Translations under genes and position numbers: made by a program
NCBI GenBank assembly: GCA_945913285.1
Contig: CAMEDD010000008.1
Span: 16,903 to 80,902, forward strand
Length of the DNA stretch: 64,000 nt
Origin: Candidatus Sulfopaludibacter sp. SbA3
Lineage (GTDB): Bacteria > Pseudomonadota > Alphaproteobacteria > Caulobacterales > Hyphomonadaceae
Reading direction: 5' to 3'
Notes under the pieces: model-generated
What the model saw: the letters and a program-made list of their open reading frames with translations, nothing else
The model's database searches: none
What the model was told of the DNA's origin: nothing
Shown: piece after piece, positions 63,179 to 64,000 of the stretch
Numbering within the stretch: the first letter of the stretch is position 1
Layout: each line of letters starts with the position of its first letter

Positions 63179-64000
63179 ATGTTCAATACGCAATCCGTGT
63201 CGCTGGAATGGGCCGGCCGCACACTCACGATCGAGACGGGCCATGTGGCACGTCAGGCTGATGGCGCCGTCATGGTGACGTACGGCGACACCACGCTCCT
63301 CGCGACCGCCGTCTATGCAAAATCGGCAAAGCCGGGTCAGGATTTCTTCCCCCTGACCGTCAACTATCAGGAAAAGTACTTTGCGGCCGGCCGCATTCCC
63401 GGCGGCTTCTTCAAGCGCGAAGGCCGTCCGACCGAAAAAGAGACGCTGACCTCGCGCCTCATCGATCGTCCGATACGCCCGCTCTTCGTCAACGGTTTCA
63501 AGAACGAAGTCCAGGTCATCATCACCGTTCTCTCGTATGACCTCGAGAATGATGCTGACGTGCTCGGCATGATCGGCGCTTCTGCCGCGCTCGTGCTGTC
63601 TGGCGCCCCGTTCATGGGCCCGATCGGCGCCGCCCGCGTTGGCTACATCAACGGCCAGTATGTCATCAACCCAACCGTCGCTGAACTCGAAGAATCCGAT
63701 CTCGACCTCGTCCTCGCCGGCACGACCGACGCCGTGATGATGGTGGAATCGGAAGCCTATGAGCTTTCGGAAGAAATCATGCTCGGCGCCGTGGTTGCTG
63801 GCCATGACGCCATGCAGCCGGTGATCGATGCGATCATCGCGCTCGCCGAAAAAGCTGCGAAAGAGCCGTTCGACTTCCAGGCTGAAGACAACTCCGCCGC
63901 CGTCAAGGCGATCGAGAAGAGCGTCGGCAAGGACCTGTCGAAAGCCTACAAGATCACCGCCAAGGGCGAGCGTTATGCCGCCGTCGGAGCCGCCCGCGAC
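63179..64000 (+). CDS. pnp: Polyribonucleotide nucleotidyltransferase, N-terminal part (runs off the window)
   Basis: The visible 274 codons cover the first RNase PH domain of PNPase and the following linker: [76 protein letters not shown] and [11 protein letters not shown]. PNPase degrades RNA phosphorolytically from the 3' end in the degradosome. The catalytic second core and KH/S1 domains lie beyond the window. It starts 22 nt after the rpsO terminator. Confidence 0.97.
   Translation, partial: MFNTQSVSLEWAGRTLTIETGHVARQADGAVMVTYGDTTLLATAVYAKSAKPGQDFFPLTVNYQEKYFAAGRIPGGFFKREGRPTEKETLTSRLIDRPIRPLFVNGFKNEVQVIITVLSYDLENDADVLGMIGASAALVLSGAPFMGPIGAARVGYINGQYVINPTVAELEESDLDLVLAGTTDAVMMVESEAYELSEEIMLGAVVAGHDAMQPVIDAIIALAEKAAKEPFDFQAEDNSAAVKAIEKSVGKDLSKAYKITAKGERYAAVGAARD

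Noticed and set aside
1..64000. CRISPR arrays, tRNA or rRNA genes
   Set aside because: No regularly spaced repeats and no cloverleaf or rRNA-like sequences were seen on either strand.

Overview
The window is a high-GC, gene-dense stretch of a bacterial chromosome. Gene content and order point to an alphaproteobacterium: DUF3108-rpmB next to cobS/cobT, bolA next to a dnaJ-like gene, miaB-phoH-ybeY-corC-lnt-xre-trmB, and rimP-nusA-ylxR-infB-rbfA-truB-rpsO-pnp. The marine, stalked Hyphomonadaceae (Hyphomonas and relatives) are my best guess for the family. That is inference from gene style, not a database match. Nearly all the sequence is coding. I see no tRNA, rRNA, CRISPR array, prophage or insertion sequence.

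Layout. 1-6.7 kb: the start of a DUF3108 gene, rpmB, a GNAT acetyltransferase, an amidohydrolase lipoprotein, a decayed methyltransferase and the cobS/cobT pair. 7.1-19.9 kb: the histidine genes hisE, hisF, hisA, hisH and hisB, all on the minus strand in the usual operon order but pulled apart. A crotonase sits between hisE and hisF. About 8.4 kb of accessory genes sits between hisH and hisB: a CNNM-type transporter, a DUF1275 membrane protein, a carotenoid oxygenase with a divergent TetR, and a second TetR heading an operon of FAD-linked oxidase, PhlG-type C-C hydrolase and exported fumarylacetoacetase-like hydrolase. 19.9-26.2 kb: signalling and accessory genes, namely an EAL phosphodiesterase, GNAT, an NTF2-like protein, a response regulator, a broken HWE histidine kinase and a CoA-ester lyase. 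26.3-32.4 kb: Pmp3/YqaE, xerD, a small membrane protein, aroK-aroB, bolA, a J-domain protein, an NDUFA9-like protein and uppP. 32.6-38.6 kb: gltD-gltB. 38.7-45.2 kb: a DUF4349 lipoprotein and an acyl-CoA/lipid group (carboxyltransferase, SCP2, alpha/beta hydrolase, acyl-CoA ligase, quinone reductase). 45.3-51.8 kb: the miaB-phoH-ybeY-corC-lnt-xre-trmB run. 52-64 kb: a cold-shock gene, then the rimP-nusA-ylxR-infB-rbfA block, truB, rpsO and the start of pnp, interrupted by a DUF6232-like gene and by a minus-strand alcohol dehydrogenase and DUF2721 gene.

How the genes work together. Most of the window is housekeeping: histidine, shikimate and glutamate synthesis, tRNA and ribosome maturation, transcription/translation factors and lipoprotein acylation. 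The most interesting accessory part is the operon at 15.2-19.3 kb. Its three enzymes fit oxidation and two C-C bond cleavages of an acylated polyphenol or beta-diketone, under a TetR regulator with a visible operator-like inverted repeat. Two regulatory leaders also stand out. One is a 10-bp hairpin just after the predicted start site of the cold-shock mRNA. The other is a GNRA-capped terminator hairpin between a predicted promoter and rimP, as expected for attenuation of the nusA-infB operon.
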